Shown: one piece after another, positions 63,803-64,000 of the stretch
How positions within the stretch are numbered: the stretch's first letter is position 1
Layout of the letters: every line of letters begins with the position of its first letter
NCBI RefSeq assembly: GCF_001426665.1
Contig: NZ_LMEY01000004.1
Span: 62,001 to 126,000 of the forward strand
Origin: Rhizobium sp. Root1334
GTDB taxonomy: Bacteria > Pseudomonadota > Alphaproteobacteria > Rhizobiales > Rhizobiaceae
Direction: 5' to 3'
DNA: 64,000 nt
Program-made: the position numbers and the translations under genes
Notes under the pieces: model-generated
What the model saw: the letters and a program-made list of their open reading frames with translations, nothing else
The model's database searches: none
Told to the model about the DNA's origin: nothing

Positions 63803-64000
63803 ATGACCCTTATTCTGCAACCGGGCTCCGTCCCGCTTTCGACCCTCGAAACCATCTACTGGACCGGCGAACCCGCCCGTCTCGATCCATCCTTCGACAA
63901 GGGCATCGAGAAGGCCGCCGCCCGCATCGCCGAGATCGCCGCTGGCAACGCGCCGGTCTACGGTATCAATACCGGCTTCGGTAAACTCGCATCGATCAAG
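63803..64000 (+). CDS. hutH: Histidine ammonia-lyase, N-terminus only (cut by window edge)
   Basis: The 66 visible codons begin [20 protein letters not shown] and end in [16 protein letters not shown], the hallmark N-terminal block of histidine/phenylalanine ammonia-lyases, which deaminate histidine to urocanate. The Ala-Ser-Gly that forms the MIO cofactor lies beyond the window. It is on the same strand as hutI and follows it closely, so it belongs to the same operon. Confidence 0.92.
   Translation, partial: MTLILQPGSVPLSTLETIYWTGEPARLDPSFDKGIEKAAARIAEIAAGNAPVYGINTGFGKLASIK

Overview
The window looks like a chromosomal segment of a Rhizobiaceae-type alphaproteobacterium (Rhizobium, Agrobacterium, Ensifer or a close relative). 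The clues are uniformly GC-rich codon use, two short palindromic repeats resembling rhizobial RIME elements, a PhaA antiporter subunit with a fused MnhB domain, a complete aerobic cobF-M block, a glxABCD locus and a hut locus that uses HutF. I see no phage, integrase, transposase, CRISPR array, tRNA or rRNA. Both ends cut a gene: an SRPBCC protein on the left and hutH on the right.

Layout. 1-4.3 kb: SRPBCC/ArsR pair, gltX, lysS, a small membrane protein. 4.3-9.5 kb: an anchored low-complexity protein, a nucleoside hydrolase, and a DNA-repair pair (ligase-associated exonuclease plus ATP-dependent ligase) whose ligase reading frame is disturbed just after its expected start, then a DUF3008 protein. 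9.5-16.4 kb: a CHASE-PAS-GGDEF-EAL protein, an orphan NodT-type outer-membrane lipoprotein and an OmpR-type two-component pair. 16.7-22.8 kb: the six-gene pha/mrp cation/proton antiporter operon behind a hairpin-rich leader. 22.8-30 kb: corrin-ring genes cobM, L, K, J, I, H, G, F, with cobK alone on the opposite strand. 30.3-33.4 kb: a type I secretion ABC protein and adaptor without an adjacent substrate. 33.5-38.4 kb: a DMT transporter, ung, modABC and a one-domain ModE.

38.4-45.9 kb: a carbohydrate ABC transporter with an isomerase, an oxidoreductase and a divergent LacI regulator around a 16-bp palindromic operator. 46-47.4 kb: a DadA-like FAD oxidoreductase. 47.4-59.9 kb: purU, a type III glutamine synthetase-like gene, glxDCB, two regulators (XRE-cupin and GlxA/AraC) and soxBDAG. 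Together these encode homologues of every enzyme of the N-methylglutamate route for methylamine (gamma-glutamylmethylamide synthetase, N-methylglutamate synthase, N-methylglutamate dehydrogenase) plus a formyl-THF outlet. Sarcosine oxidation is the alternative reading for soxBDAG. 60.2-64 kb: hutC and hutF diverge from hutI and hutH around a palindromic operator.

No unmistakably new system is visible. The points most worth a second look are the apparent +1 T at the ligase start, the functional identity of the glx-sox block, the alternative hairpins before phaA, and several regulator/operator pairs that can be read from the sequence.
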